Shown here: positions 32,176 through 40,381 of the stretch, one piece after another | How positions within the stretch are numbered: the first letter of the stretch is position 1 | Layout of the letters: each line of letters opens with the position of its first letter | Assembly (NCBI RefSeq): GCF_003725735.1 | Contig: NZ_RJTM01000169.1 | Location: 1 to 40,381, forward strand | Reading direction: 5' to 3' | DNA from: Sinomicrobium pectinilyticum | Lineage (GTDB): Bacteria > Bacteroidota > Bacteroidia > Flavobacteriales > Flavobacteriaceae | DNA: 40,381 nucleotides | Translations under genes and position numbers: made by a program | The notes under the pieces: generated by a model | What the model saw: the letters and a program-made list of their open reading frames with translations, nothing else | What the model was told of the DNA's origin: nothing | Databases searched by the model: none

Positions 32176-33171
32176 TTAAAGGTCCAGTTTCAATTGGTTC
32201 AGTTTCTCCGTAATTTCCGTAATTTCGTCTTCGGAAAGCGTTTTTTCCGTAGCCTTAGCATTCTGTACTGCCTGGGCCTCATTCCTGGCACCTACAAGGG
32301 CAATGGTAATAGCCGGTTGCTCCAGGGTCCAGAGAACGGTAAGCTGCCCGAGTGTCAGGCCCTTGGCATCTGCTATCGGTTTTATGCTTTCAAGGAAGGC
32401 ATTGGTACGCCTCAGGTTTTCGTCTTTAAAATAGGGGTTGGAAGCCCGGTGGTCGCCCGGGGCAAACTGATGTCCCGGTTTTAATTTTCCGGTCAGCAAT
32501 CCACGTTGCATGGGGCTGTAGGCCAGGATACCTTTTTGATGTTCCAGGCAATACGGAACCACGTCTGTCTCTATGTCTCTCTGTACCATGCTGTATGGAA
32601 CCTGGTTGGAAGCCAGGGACACATATTTTTCTGCTTCGGCCATTTGTTCGGCATTATAATTACATACCCCGGCATAGCGTACTTTTCCCTGCTCTATGAG
32701 TTTCGCAACCGCTTCCATAGTTTCCTGTATAGGCGTCGTGGAGTCGGGCCAGTGTATCTGGTAGAGGTCAATATAGTCCGTGCCCAGCCTTTTCAGGCTG
32801 TCCTCACATTCTTTAATGATGCTTTCTTTTCCTGCATATTTATAAATATCAATATCACGACCGGCATTATCTTTACTGCTAAAGCCGAAATCCCCTTTTA
32901 CCAGGTCCCAGCGCATACCGTATTTGGTAAGGATCTGTACTTTATCCCGCGGAATGTCTTTAATGGCCTCACCCACGATCTCTTCGCTGGTGCCCTGGCC
33001 GTAAATAGGAGCGGTATCAATAGAAGTAACTCCCAGTTCGTACGATGCCCGGATGGCACGTACCGCATCTTTACGTTCGGTACCGCCCCACATCCATCCC
33101 CCGGCGGCCCAGGCACCAAAGGTAACAACGGATACATTGAGATCGGTATTTCCTAATTTTCTGTACTTCAT
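32176..33171 (-). CDS. Aldo/keto reductase
   Basis: A 331-residue AKR. The catalytic tetrad is visible: Asp and Tyr in SIDTAPIYGQG (about 51-61), Lys in ILTKYGMRW (about 84), and His in DLYQIHWPDS (about 138). NADPH-site residues follow near VGARNEAQ (about 290). Such enzymes reduce or oxidise sugars, aldehydes or ketones. In some non-phosphorylative sugar pathways an AKR acts as a sugar 1-dehydrogenase, but this gene is 17 kb from the fucose operon and on the other strand, so no link is claimed. Confidence 0.93.
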   Translation of the reverse strand: MKYRKLGNTDLNVSVVTFGAWAAGGWMWGGTERKDAVRAIRASYELGVTSIDTAPIYGQGTSEEIVGEAIKDIPRDKVQILTKYGMRWDLVKGDFGFSSKDNAGRDIDIYKYAGKESIIKECEDSLKRLGTDYIDLYQIHWPDSTTPIQETMEAVAKLIEQGKVRYAGVCNYNAEQMAEAEKYVSLASNQVPYSMVQRDIETDVVPYCLEHQKGILAYSPMQRGLLTGKLKPGHQFAPGDHRASNPYFKDENLRRTNAFLESIKPIADAKGLTLGQLTVLWTLEQPAITIALVGARNEAQAVQNAKATEKTLSEDEITEITEKLNQLKLDL

Positions 33172-33259
33172 AACTTTTTTTAATGTATTTATTAGTGATT
33201 TGTGTATGTATATAAAATATCAGTCCGGTTTTTCTTCGGGCATATAATCTCCCTTTGTA

Positions 33260-33739
33260 CTATTTGCTGTCCCGCACTGCCCTGACTTCTTCTTTCGCAA
33301 CCGGCCCGGCAGTATTGCCAAAGCTGGTCCTGATATAAGAAAGCACCTGTGCCACCTGCCGGTCATCTAAAAAACCGTGAGGGGGCATGACGTTGGCATA
33401 GGTCTGTCCGTTGACTTCCAGGCCGGAATCCGAGCCATTGAGGACAATGGCTATGAGCCGGGTTTTATCTCCGGTTACATAATCTGTTTTATGTAGCGGA
33501 GGGTTCAGGTTGGGTACTCCGCTGCCGTTGGCCTGGTGACAGGTGGCGCAATATTGCCTGTATATTTTTTCACCTTCCGGGTAGGATGTCGATTCTTGCT
33601 TTCTCTCCCCCGGTTTTGTGCCGTCTTCTCCTGTTGTTACGGACATTTTAGTATCCTTTTTCTCAGCACTGTTTTTGCATGCCGTAACCATACCGCAAAA
33701 TATGGTAATACAGCTTAATGTATAAATAAGATGTTTCAT
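33260..33739 (-). CDS. c-type cytochrome lipoprotein
   Basis: A 159-residue protein from ATG 33739. A TTG-started extension would only lengthen the signal peptide. It has a lipobox near VTACKNS (Cys21) and a charged linker. A class I cytochrome c domain carries YCATCHQ (CxxCH haem site) and an axial Met in NVMPPHGFLDD. It starts 17 bp after the sugar dehydrogenase gene on the same strand. It is therefore the likely electron acceptor for that enzyme in the periplasm. Confidence 0.9.
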   Translation of the reverse strand: MKHLIYTLSCITIFCGMVTACKNSAEKKDTKMSVTTGEDGTKPGERKQESTSYPEGEKIYRQYCATCHQANGSGVPNLNPPLHKTDYVTGDKTRLIAIVLNGSDSGLEVNGQTYANVMPPHGFLDDRQVAQVLSYIRTSFGNTAGPVAKEEVRAVRDSK

Positions 33740-33755
33740 ATATGGAACAGGCAAA

Positions 33756-35072
33756 CTATTTTCCGCTGTATATTATCCTGTAAATGGTTCCGTTGGCATC
33801 GTCGGAAACATACAGCGAACCGTCGGGGCCCTGGGCCAGTCCGCACGGGCGGTGTTTTGCATCTCCGGGAGACATTACCGGGCCGGTTCCCGCAAAGCCG
33901 TTGGCAAAAACTTCCCATTCGCCCGAAGGTTTACCCGCTTGGAAAGGAACAAAGGCCACCATAAAGCCTTCCTGTTCTTCCGGGGCCCTGTTCCAGGAAC
34001 CATGGAACGCCACAAAAGCCCCGTTCTTGTATTTTTCCGGGAACATACTCCCTGTGTAAAACAGCAGGTCATTCGGTGCCATATGAGCGGGGAAAGCCAC
34101 AAGGGGATCTATAGCATCCTTTCCTTTTCCTTCTTCAGCCTCCTTTTTGCCATCTCCCCCGTATTCCGGGCTGAGGATCTTTTTGCCCTGCTTCTGATCA
34201 TAATACACATAGGGCCATCCGGCATCGTCACCTTCCTTTACCTTATACAGGGTTTCCGCCGGGAGTTCTGCGGAAGCCTCCGTATCATACAGTTCCGGGA
34301 ACAGGTCGTGCAGATTATCCCTTCCGTGTTGCATGACATAGAGGGAATTGTCCTGCTTGTTCCAGTCCAGTCCAACCACATTCCGCAGTCCCGTGGCATA
34401 ACGGGTCCCTTCGCCGTAAGACTGTTTCATGGCGTTGGCCTTGAACTTCCAGATACCTCCGGCAGAATCCAGTATGGTACACGGGTACATTCCGGGCGAA
34501 TCCTTGGTCCGGTCCCTTTCCTGGCAGGCATTGGAATAAGCCCCTATATTTACATATATATTCTCGTTCTCATCCAGGACAATAGATTTGGAATTGTGCT
34601 GACGGCGGTCAATTAGTCCGTGGACTATGGTATCGGGGACGTTTGTATTTTCCGGGAGTTCATCGGCATTAAGGGTATACCGGAAAACCGATGTATTGGA
34701 AGAGGCATAAAGGTAATTCCCCTTGAGAGTGATCCCCGTTCCGCCATAATCCCCGAAGCCGGTTTGGCTGTCGGCCCTGCCGTCCTGGTCTTTATCAGAG
34801 AGGATAACAATTCCTTTTCCGTCTTTGGGCCGGTTCAGCTTTACGAGGACATCCCCGTTTTTATTGACAACCAGATGCCTTGCGGTTCCGATACTGTCCG
34901 CTACTTTCAATGCCCCGAACCCGTCGGGGAGTTTTAGTTCCGCATTATCTTCGTCCGGCAGGACGGCCCCGTCCTTTTTGTCCTCTTTGGTAGAGCAGGA
35001 AAGGGTTCCCAGGGCAAAAGAAGTTACTAATGGAATATACCACCAGGGGGAAGCGGAAAAATGTGTTCTCAT
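33756..35072 (-). CDS. Sorbosone/PQQ-type sugar dehydrogenase-like lipoprotein
   Basis: A 438-residue lipoprotein (TLSC, Cys26) with a beta-propeller of the L-sorbosone/soluble glucose dehydrogenase group. Visible landmarks are LPDGFGALKVADSIGTARHL at the start, ATGLRNVVGLDWN in the middle, GRDNLHDLFP, and CGLAQGPDGSLYVSDD near the end. These enzymes oxidise aldoses or sorbosone at the periplasmic face, usually with PQQ. PQQ-binding residues cannot be assigned by eye. The cytochrome c gene directly downstream supports an electron-transfer pair. Confidence 0.85.
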   Translation of the reverse strand: MRTHFSASPWWYIPLVTSFALGTLSCSTKEDKKDGAVLPDEDNAELKLPDGFGALKVADSIGTARHLVVNKNGDVLVKLNRPKDGKGIVILSDKDQDGRADSQTGFGDYGGTGITLKGNYLYASSNTSVFRYTLNADELPENTNVPDTIVHGLIDRRQHNSKSIVLDENENIYVNIGAYSNACQERDRTKDSPGMYPCTILDSAGGIWKFKANAMKQSYGEGTRYATGLRNVVGLDWNKQDNSLYVMQHGRDNLHDLFPELYDTEASAELPAETLYKVKEGDDAGWPYVYYDQKQGKKILSPEYGGDGKKEAEEGKGKDAIDPLVAFPAHMAPNDLLFYTGSMFPEKYKNGAFVAFHGSWNRAPEEQEGFMVAFVPFQAGKPSGEWEVFANGFAGTGPVMSPGDAKHRPCGLAQGPDGSLYVSDDANGTIYRIIYSGK

Positions 35073-35142
35073 AGAATAAGTTTTTAAGTTTTTATTATGT
35101 AGTTCTATTAAAATTTACTGCAATAAGTTATTAAAAAATTAT

Positions 35143-36012
35143 TTATCGTTCCTGCGACGGACGGCAACCGTAGACAGACTTGTACAACCTGGAAAAATGG
35201 GAGATATTTTCGTATCCCGTCTGATAGCAGATCTCCGAAACGGACAGGGTAGTGGACTTCAGTAATTCTTTGGCTTTGGCCATTCTCTTTTCCCGTATCC
35301 ATGCAGCCGGATTGGTCCGGTATATGGCATGAAAGTCCCTACGGAAACTGGATAAACTCCTTCCGGAAAGGTAAGCGAGATCCGAGAGGGACACAGGGTT
35401 CAGATAGTTTTCTTCCATGATCCTGGTAATGTCCGTCCGTACCTGTTGTTTGAGCTGTATAAGCTGTAATAGCAGGTTCTTGTCCGCATTGGCTATACCG
35501 TAGAGGAGTTCCAGCATTTTTATGCGGATCAGCCCTTTGTTTATTTGAGCAGGACTACGGAAAAAAGGTTTTACGGACTCTAAAAATCTTAAAAGTCTTT
35601 CGCCAAAGGGGCGGACCGAAACCTGTGCCATCTCCGCGGTTTTAAGTGATTTTACCGAAGCCATCCGTATGAAATCGACAATGAATTCGTCCTTCAGGAA
35701 GAACATCATGCTTTCGTATGCAAAATCCTTTTCCGGGTTCCCCTGTTTACGGGATTCGATAGCAATGGCTTTCTTCAGGAGTATCATCTCGTTTTTGTTG
35801 ACGGTATAATCCGTATTTCCGAAACGTATATGGTGCGTTCCTTCCAGGACAAAAAGCAGGAAGTGATTTTCCAGGAACATGGTGTTTTTTTTGTCATGTG
35901 CTTTTGTACACGATTCGACGATAGTAACACCGTTGAGTTGCAACGTGCTCTGGTAATACGGGGCTTTTTCCAGCTCTACCGGGACCTTTACGGCTTTCTT
36001 AGGTTCTATCAT
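35143..36012 (-). CDS. AraC-family transcriptional regulator
   Basis: A 289-residue protein from ATG 36012 (MIEPKKAVKV). The frame is open upstream without a good start, and a -7 element lies there. The N-terminal half is a sensor domain of the PobR/ExsA-like Bacteroidota type (FVLEGTHHIRFGNTDYTV). The C-terminal AraC double HTH covers about 190-289 (SLSDLAYLSGRSLSSFRRDF, SVSEICYQTGYENISHFSRLYK). It lies upstream of the dehydrogenase/cytochrome pair on the same strand, which it may control. The ligand is unknown. Confidence 0.88.
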   Translation of the reverse strand: MIEPKKAVKVPVELEKAPYYQSTLQLNGVTIVESCTKAHDKKNTMFLENHFLLFVLEGTHHIRFGNTDYTVNKNEMILLKKAIAIESRKQGNPEKDFAYESMMFFLKDEFIVDFIRMASVKSLKTAEMAQVSVRPFGERLLRFLESVKPFFRSPAQINKGLIRIKMLELLYGIANADKNLLLQLIQLKQQVRTDITRIMEENYLNPVSLSDLAYLSGRSLSSFRRDFHAIYRTNPAAWIREKRMAKAKELLKSTTLSVSEICYQTGYENISHFSRLYKSVYGCRPSQER

Positions 36013-36153
36013 AACAAATTCATATCTGTTCTGTTGTGTTACCGGAAACAAGAAGCCTGGATGTTTTTCTAAATGGCAATTACTACCGGAACATCCGTAA
36101 AATAATACGGGGTCCCGGTAACGATACTGTTCTTGTCGGGGACAACACGAAGA

Positions 36154-36161
36154 CAAAAGTA
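36154..36161 (-). promoter_or_regulatory. Candidate -7 element for the AraC regulator at 35143-36012
   Basis: TACTTTTG on the minus strand matches TAnnTTTG exactly, about 140 bp upstream of the chosen ATG. No ideal TTG is found at -33. Confidence 0.33.
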
Positions 36162-36270
36162 ACTAACAAACGACAGACCGGACAGACTTTTAAATTCAAA
36201 AAATATGACTATACGTGTCTTTAATATAGACGATATTTTTCCCCGGAAGGATTAAAAGTAAAGCAGTTTT

Positions 36271-37365
36271 TTATAAGACAATACGTTTACCACTGCGTGC
36301 AGATTGCCTGGCCGCTTCCAGTATTTCCACTACAATAAGATTGTTTTCCAGCGAAGAAAGGTCATTTTTGGTAGTGATCTTACCAGACAAAGCCGCTTCC
36401 AGGTAAGCTATCTGGTCTTTGAAATAGTCGCCCGGCAACGGAACGTTTTCAGTGTTCTGAACACTGTTTCCCGCAAGGAGTGTATCTCCGTCCACCGCAT
36501 GCAGGGACGAATTTTTGCCGTAGACCTGCAGGTCTTTAATGCCGTAAGACCAGTTCCAGGAAGCCTGTATGATACCGGTAGCCCCGTTTTTGTATTCTAC
36601 CAGTACAGTGGCATCGTCATCGACATCAGGATAGATATCCGGTTTTAGTTGACGGGTTATTGCAGTTACGGCAATGGGTTTCTCCCCGTTCATCAGCCAG
36701 GTCATCAGGTTGGCGCCATAGCACCCGAAGTCCATCAATGCCCCTGCACCGTTCTTTTCCGGGTCGGTAAGCCAGTTCAGAAAATCTTTACTACAGCCTA
36801 TTTCTTTAGGCCCCTGGTGCCCATCTTTGGCAATCATTCTTTTTACCGGGCCGAAACCTTTCCGTTCTGCCTGTTGTTTCAGCATCTGGTTGCTACCGTA
36901 CCAGGTGGTCTCGTAATTGGTAAATACTGGAGTGTTGTTTTCCCTGGAAAGAAAGGCAATCCGTCGGGCCTGTTTGTTATTTATAGCAAGGGGTTTTTCT
37001 ACCATGAGCGGAATTTTTCTTGGCAAACATCTTTCCGCCACATCTATGTGTTCTGAAATGGGATTATAGGCGAGCACCACATCCGGCTGTGTGTTTTGCA
37101 GCATTTCTTCTACGGTATCATAAAAGAGGGCATCCGGCAGATCGTAATTTTTTTGCAGCCGTTTTATAAGGCCTTTATCGGGCTCGGCAATGCCCGTGAT
37201 ATTTACCCGGTGCTGCCTGTATTGGTTTAAAAGGACATGAATGTGGTCGTGGTTCATTCCGGCTACGGCTACATTCAGGAGTTTATCCTGTCCTGCCGCA
37301 TGTTGAAGGGAGAGTGCAAAAAATAATAGGCACCATGAGATTACCGGTTTTAATTGTCGTTTCAT
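36271..37365 (-). CDS. Exported Gfo/Idh/MocA-family oxidoreductase-like protein
   Basis: A 364-residue protein with a signal peptide (ISWCLLFFALSLQHAAGQ, about residue 25). An N-terminal Rossmann-type domain is followed by EKPLAINNKQARRIA (the conserved Lys-Pro pair of the family, about 120). The C-terminal alpha/beta domain contains GAGALMDFGCYGANLMTWL. The usual GxGxxG dinucleotide motif is replaced by VAGMNHDHIH, so cofactor binding may differ. Exported members of this family are frequent in Bacteroidota and act on sugars. It has its own transcript, separated by a terminator from the molybdenum enzyme upstream. The substrate is unknown. Confidence 0.85.
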   Translation of the reverse strand: MKRQLKPVISWCLLFFALSLQHAAGQDKLLNVAVAGMNHDHIHVLLNQYRQHRVNITGIAEPDKGLIKRLQKNYDLPDALFYDTVEEMLQNTQPDVVLAYNPISEHIDVAERCLPRKIPLMVEKPLAINNKQARRIAFLSRENNTPVFTNYETTWYGSNQMLKQQAERKGFGPVKRMIAKDGHQGPKEIGCSKDFLNWLTDPEKNGAGALMDFGCYGANLMTWLMNGEKPIAVTAITRQLKPDIYPDVDDDATVLVEYKNGATGIIQASWNWSYGIKDLQVYGKNSSLHAVDGDTLLAGNSVQNTENVPLPGDYFKDQIAYLEAALSGKITTKNDLSSLENNLIVVEILEAARQSARSGKRIVL

Positions 37366-37446
37366 TAAAATATGTTTTTGTATACGATCTGTTCTGTTCC
37401 TTACGGTCGAAGGAAAAACAGAGGCTGTATAATTTTGGTTTTAAAA

Positions 37447-37481
37447 CAGAAAGGGGACGACTTTGCATGTCGTCCCTTCTG
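37447..37481 (-). terminator. Terminator after the molybdenum hydroxylase operon
   Basis: GGGACGAC (37454-37461), loop TTTGCAT, GTCGTCCC (37469-37476), with outer CAGAA/TTCTG also pairing. On the minus strand the stem is followed by a short T-rich run. It lies about 40 bp past the large-subunit stop codon. Confidence 0.6.
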
Positions 37482-37519
37482 CAACTTTATAACTGAGAAA
37501 CTGATATACCATATTTACC

Positions 37520-39685
37520 TTACCCGATGACTTTTTCGGAAGTCCCGAGATATTTTGTAAAAGGCTGTGCCAGCAGTCTCTTCCCGGTTGCTTTTTTAAT
37601 GGCATTGGCCAGGGCCCCGCCTGCAGGTGGCAGCGCGGGCTCTCCAAGTCCCGTGGGAGAGAGTTCATTTTCTATGAAATGCACTTCTACTTCAGGGGCT
37701 TCCTGCATCCGGATAAGCCGGTACTTCTGAAAATTGTTTACCTGTGGCGCTCCGTTGTCAAAGGGAAGGTCACCGTACATGGCATGTCCGATACCGTCTA
37801 TAATACCGCCTTCCACCTGGTTCCTGGCACCGGTGGGATTGACCACAATACCACAATCTACAACACAGGTCACTTTTTTAACCGAAGGCATTCCCGAATT
37901 TTCATCCATACGAATGTCCACAACTTCGGCTACATGGCTGTTATGGCAATAGTAGGCGGAAAAGCCGCGGTGTATACCCGGAGGGGCAGGTTTGTCCCAG
38001 CCCGATTTTGCAACTGCAGTACGAATGACCTCCTGCATACGTTCCGGGGAATACTGTATTCTCTCGTCGGTAGTGCCCTTTACTTTCTCGAGCAGGTCCA
38101 GCCGGATCTGAATAGGATCGGCTCCGATGATCTCAAACAGTTCGTCCAGGAAACTCTGCTCGGCAAAAGCCAGAAAATTGGTATAAGGTGCGCGCCATGG
38201 AGCCGTGGTGATATGGCTTTTGTAGTTGGCCACGTCTACCTGGTAATTTTCAATAGCCCCGGCAGGGAAGAAGTTTGGAATCAGGCCATACATATTACTG
38301 TTGATAGCAGCTTCCTTGAGGTGATAACCGGTAATTTTTCCGTCTTTTACGGATGCTGCGATCCTGTATTTGATCGCCGGGCGGTACTGTCCGCAGGTCA
38401 TATCGTCCTCACGGGTGTAAAATACTTGTATGGGTTTACGGATGGCATCGGAGATCTTGGCAGCTTCCATAACAAAATCGCCTATCAGTCTCCTGCCGAA
38501 GCCCCCACCCATACGGGTCATGTTCACACTTACTTTTTCTATGTCAACGCCCAGTTCTTCCGCCACAGCTTTTTGGCTTCCTTCCGGGGTTTGTACGGGA
38601 CCTGTCAATTCCACTTTATCGTCCGTAACATTGGCAAAAAAGTTCATGGGTTCCATACAGGAATGCGGGAGGAAGGGCGATTCGTAGGTACGTTCAATAA
38701 CCTGGTCGGCCTCCGCAAAGACTTTTTTTATGTTTCCGTCAGACCGCAGGGTCTCAAAATTATTTCCGTCCAGGAGCCCCAGTAAAATACGGTCGTGATC
38801 TTCCGTACTTTCCAGTTTTTCACTGTCCCATTCGGCCTGTAGCTTTTCTTTTCCTTTTTTAGCTGCCCATGTGTTGGTAGCTACAACTGCGATCTTGTCG
38901 CCGAACCGGAATACATCGGTGACACCACTGACCTTTTTGGTTTCCGAATCATCGAACGACACCAGTTTACGGCCAAATGCCGGCGGACGCATGACACAGG
39001 CATAGTGCATTCCTTCCTGCCGGTAATCCAGTCCGAATAAAGGTTTGCCACTGATTATTTTATCGATATCCACATTAATGGCATCGTGTCCTATGATCTT
39101 ATATTCCGCAGGTTTTTTAAGCGGTGCATTTTCTTCTATTTCCAGGGTAGCTGCTGTTTTTACCACATCCCCGTAGCCAAGCTTGTCGCCACTGGCATTG
39201 GTAATTACTCCGTTTGAAGCTTTACATTCTCCCGGAGATACATTCCATTGTCTTGCTGCAGCGTGGATAAGCATTTGCCTGGCATTGGCCCCGGTTTGCC
39301 GGAGGATGTCCCATCCGTACCGTATGGACTGGCTTCCCCCGGCAACCTGGCGGGTAAAGTTTTTGGTATCCAATGGCGCCTGTTCCACATAAACATCATT
39401 CCAGGGGATATCCAGTTCTTCCGCAACGATCATTGGCATGGAGGTTTTTACACCCTGACCTATTTCCGGATTGGGGGAGAAAATGGTAACTTTTCCGTTA
39501 TCGGCTATTCTTATATATGCATTGAAGTCATTAAAGTTCAGTTCGGAAATATCCTGTGGCATTTTGGTTTCCGGCTTGCAGGAGTTCAGGAAGTTGACCC
39601 CTATAAGTATACCTCCGCCGGCCAGTGCAGTCGTACGCATAAAGGAACGTCTGCTGAACGTGGTTTTCGTTAAAGTTTCTGTCAT
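37520..39685 (-). CDS. Xanthine-dehydrogenase/aldehyde-oxidase family molybdopterin subunit, Tat-exported
   Basis: A 721-residue large subunit of the IorB type. It begins with a twin-arginine signal (SRRSFMR, Arg12-Arg13). An N-terminal aldehyde-oxidase domain contains FSPNPEIGQGVKTSMPMIVAEELDIPW. Molybdopterin-binding segments include VNMTRMGGGFGRRL and CVVDCGIVVNPTGARNQVEGGIIDGIG, and the acid in GEPALPPAGGALANAI is near the C terminus. Together with the [2Fe-2S] subunit encoded 19 bp upstream, it hydroxylates aldehydes or N-heterocycles in the periplasm. The physiological substrate is not evident. No cytochrome c partner gene lies in this operon, although that subunit is often present. Confidence 0.92.
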   Translation of the reverse strand: MTETLTKTTFSRRSFMRTTALAGGGILIGVNFLNSCKPETKMPQDISELNFNDFNAYIRIADNGKVTIFSPNPEIGQGVKTSMPMIVAEELDIPWNDVYVEQAPLDTKNFTRQVAGGSQSIRYGWDILRQTGANARQMLIHAAARQWNVSPGECKASNGVITNASGDKLGYGDVVKTAATLEIEENAPLKKPAEYKIIGHDAINVDIDKIISGKPLFGLDYRQEGMHYACVMRPPAFGRKLVSFDDSETKKVSGVTDVFRFGDKIAVVATNTWAAKKGKEKLQAEWDSEKLESTEDHDRILLGLLDGNNFETLRSDGNIKKVFAEADQVIERTYESPFLPHSCMEPMNFFANVTDDKVELTGPVQTPEGSQKAVAEELGVDIEKVSVNMTRMGGGFGRRLIGDFVMEAAKISDAIRKPIQVFYTREDDMTCGQYRPAIKYRIAASVKDGKITGYHLKEAAINSNMYGLIPNFFPAGAIENYQVDVANYKSHITTAPWRAPYTNFLAFAEQSFLDELFEIIGADPIQIRLDLLEKVKGTTDERIQYSPERMQEVIRTAVAKSGWDKPAPPGIHRGFSAYYCHNSHVAEVVDIRMDENSGMPSVKKVTCVVDCGIVVNPTGARNQVEGGIIDGIGHAMYGDLPFDNGAPQVNNFQKYRLIRMQEAPEVEVHFIENELSPTGLGEPALPPAGGALANAIKKATGKRLLAQPFTKYLGTSEKVIG

Positions 39686-39704
39686 AATGGAAAATGTTTT
39701 GGGG

Positions 39705-40166
39705 TTAACTCATTTTTTCGGAGGCAAGCGCTACCGCTTTTTCAATACGTACATAGGTAGCACAACGGCATATATTTCCCTGCATGGCTCCACGGATATC
39801 TTCACGGGAAGGATTGGGATTGTGGCTTAAAAAAGCGGAGGCCGTCATAATTTGTCCGGCCTGGCAGTATCCGCATTGCGGTACATCGGCTTCTTTCCAG
39901 GCCTGTTGTACCGGGTGGGAATTGTCTTCCGAAAGCCCTTCGATAGTGGTGATATGGCGGTCTTCAACCTGACCGACCGTAAGCAGGCAGCTTCTTGTGG
40001 CATCTCCGTCGAGATGAACGGTACAGGCACCGCATTGTCCTATACCACAACCAAACTTGGTACCTACCAGTTGCAATTCGTCCCGTAAGACCCATAACAG
40101 CGGAGTGTCGCCTTCGACATTTACCGTATGGGGTTTACCATTTACAGTAATTTTAAAAGCTGGCAT
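39705..40166 (-). CDS. [2Fe-2S]-binding small subunit of the molybdenum hydroxylase
   Basis: A 153-residue protein of the IorA/CoxS type. A plant-ferredoxin-like cluster is bound by FGCGIGQCGACTV with a later Cys (SC, about 62). A second cluster is bound by CGYCQAG (about 99-105) and CRCATYVRI (about 135). It transfers electrons from the molybdenum site. It has no signal of its own, so it presumably travels with the Tat-targeted large subunit. ATG start. About 215 bp of non-coding DNA lies to its right. Confidence 0.94.
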   Translation of the reverse strand: MPAFKITVNGKPHTVNVEGDTPLLWVLRDELQLVGTKFGCGIGQCGACTVHLDGDATRSCLLTVGQVEDRHITTIEGLSEDNSHPVQQAWKEADVPQCGYCQAGQIMTASAFLSHNPNPSREDIRGAMQGNICRCATYVRIEKAVALASEKMS

Positions 40167-40341
40167 AATGAAGTTAGTTTAGTAGTTAATAAGTCAGTGT
40201 ATTTTTATTTGCCCCAATAAGGTAAGGATAATTTGGTTTTAACCTTATTTTGTTAAGGGTTGTTTAACACTTTTAACACCCGGCGGGGTACTTTGACTTT
40301 TATAAGACAATGATTTTGGATTTTTAGTTAACCTTAAAAAC

Positions 40342-40381
40342 CCACCTGCTTTGCAGGTGGTCATGTTCTGATGGCTATGCC
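40342..40381. repeat. Hairpin at right edge, resembling an IS200/IS605-type end (runs off the window)
   Basis: CCACCTGC (40342-40349), loop TTT, GCAGGTGG (40353-40360), then a conserved-looking TCATGTTCTGATGGCTATGCC tail to the last base. The hairpin and the GGCTA-GCC tail match the inverted arrangement at the left edge. No transposase is visible. The element continues beyond the window. Confidence 0.4.

Noticed and set aside
37679-38785. 368-codon plus-strand open frame inside the molybdenum hydroxylase gene
   Set aside because: It is the complement of a well-matched family protein with Tat signal and cofactor motifs. The antisense protein looks random.

Overview
The window looks like the chromosome of a marine- or soil-type Bacteroidota, most likely Flavobacteriaceae. 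The reasons are SusC/SusD pairs, a type IX secretion (Por) C-terminal tail, lipoprotein glycosidases, promoter elements fitting TTG-N(16-20)-TAnnTTTG, and weak Shine-Dalgarno sites. No tRNA, rRNA, CRISPR array or intact transposase was seen. Both extreme ends carry short, related hairpins in inverted orientation (1-46 and 40342-40381) that resemble IS200/IS605-type ends. The piece may therefore be a contig bounded by repeats.

Region 1 (245-15377) is an L-fucose island. A divergent AraC-type regulator faces a run of twelve + strand genes. In order they are: UxaA-family dehydratase, SDR, FAH-family hydrolase, amidohydrolase/lactonase, GH29 and GH95 alpha-L-fucosidases, a second SDR (probable L-fucose dehydrogenase), FucP permease, RhaM/FucM-type mutarotase, and LutA-LutB-LutC. 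Together these give a complete predicted non-phosphorylative route. Fucosides are cut outside the cytoplasm, L-fucose is imported and oxidised to the lactone, opened to L-fuconate and dehydrated. The product is oxidised to the 2,4-diketo acid and split into pyruvate and L-lactate, and LutABC then oxidises the lactate to pyruvate. No FucI/FucK/FucA genes and no SusC/D pair belong to this block. Stem-loops sit after at least three of its genes.

Region 2 (15463-18726) holds a TlpA-like thioredoxin lipoprotein (convergent, behind a shared terminator) and a LysR regulator/YeiH-type membrane transporter pair.

Region 3 (18988-31580) is a polysaccharide utilisation locus. It has a GH5 enzyme with a three-repeat fascin-like beta-trefoil and a T9SS tail, an alpha/beta-hydrolase esterase, a transmembrane one-component regulator (propeller, Y_Y_Y, TM, coiled coil, LuxR-type HTH), SusC, SusD and a GH30 lipoprotein. 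The likely target is a beta-glucan, possibly beta-1,6-linked.

Region 4 (31727-40166), mostly - strand, is oxidative. It holds a small coiled-coil protein, an aldo/keto reductase, a c-type cytochrome lipoprotein paired with a sorbosone/PQQ-type sugar dehydrogenase lipoprotein, an AraC regulator, an exported Gfo/Idh/MocA-like protein, and a two-gene molybdenum hydroxylase (Tat-exported large subunit plus [2Fe-2S] subunit).

Functions are inferred from remembered family motifs and gene context. No database search was run.
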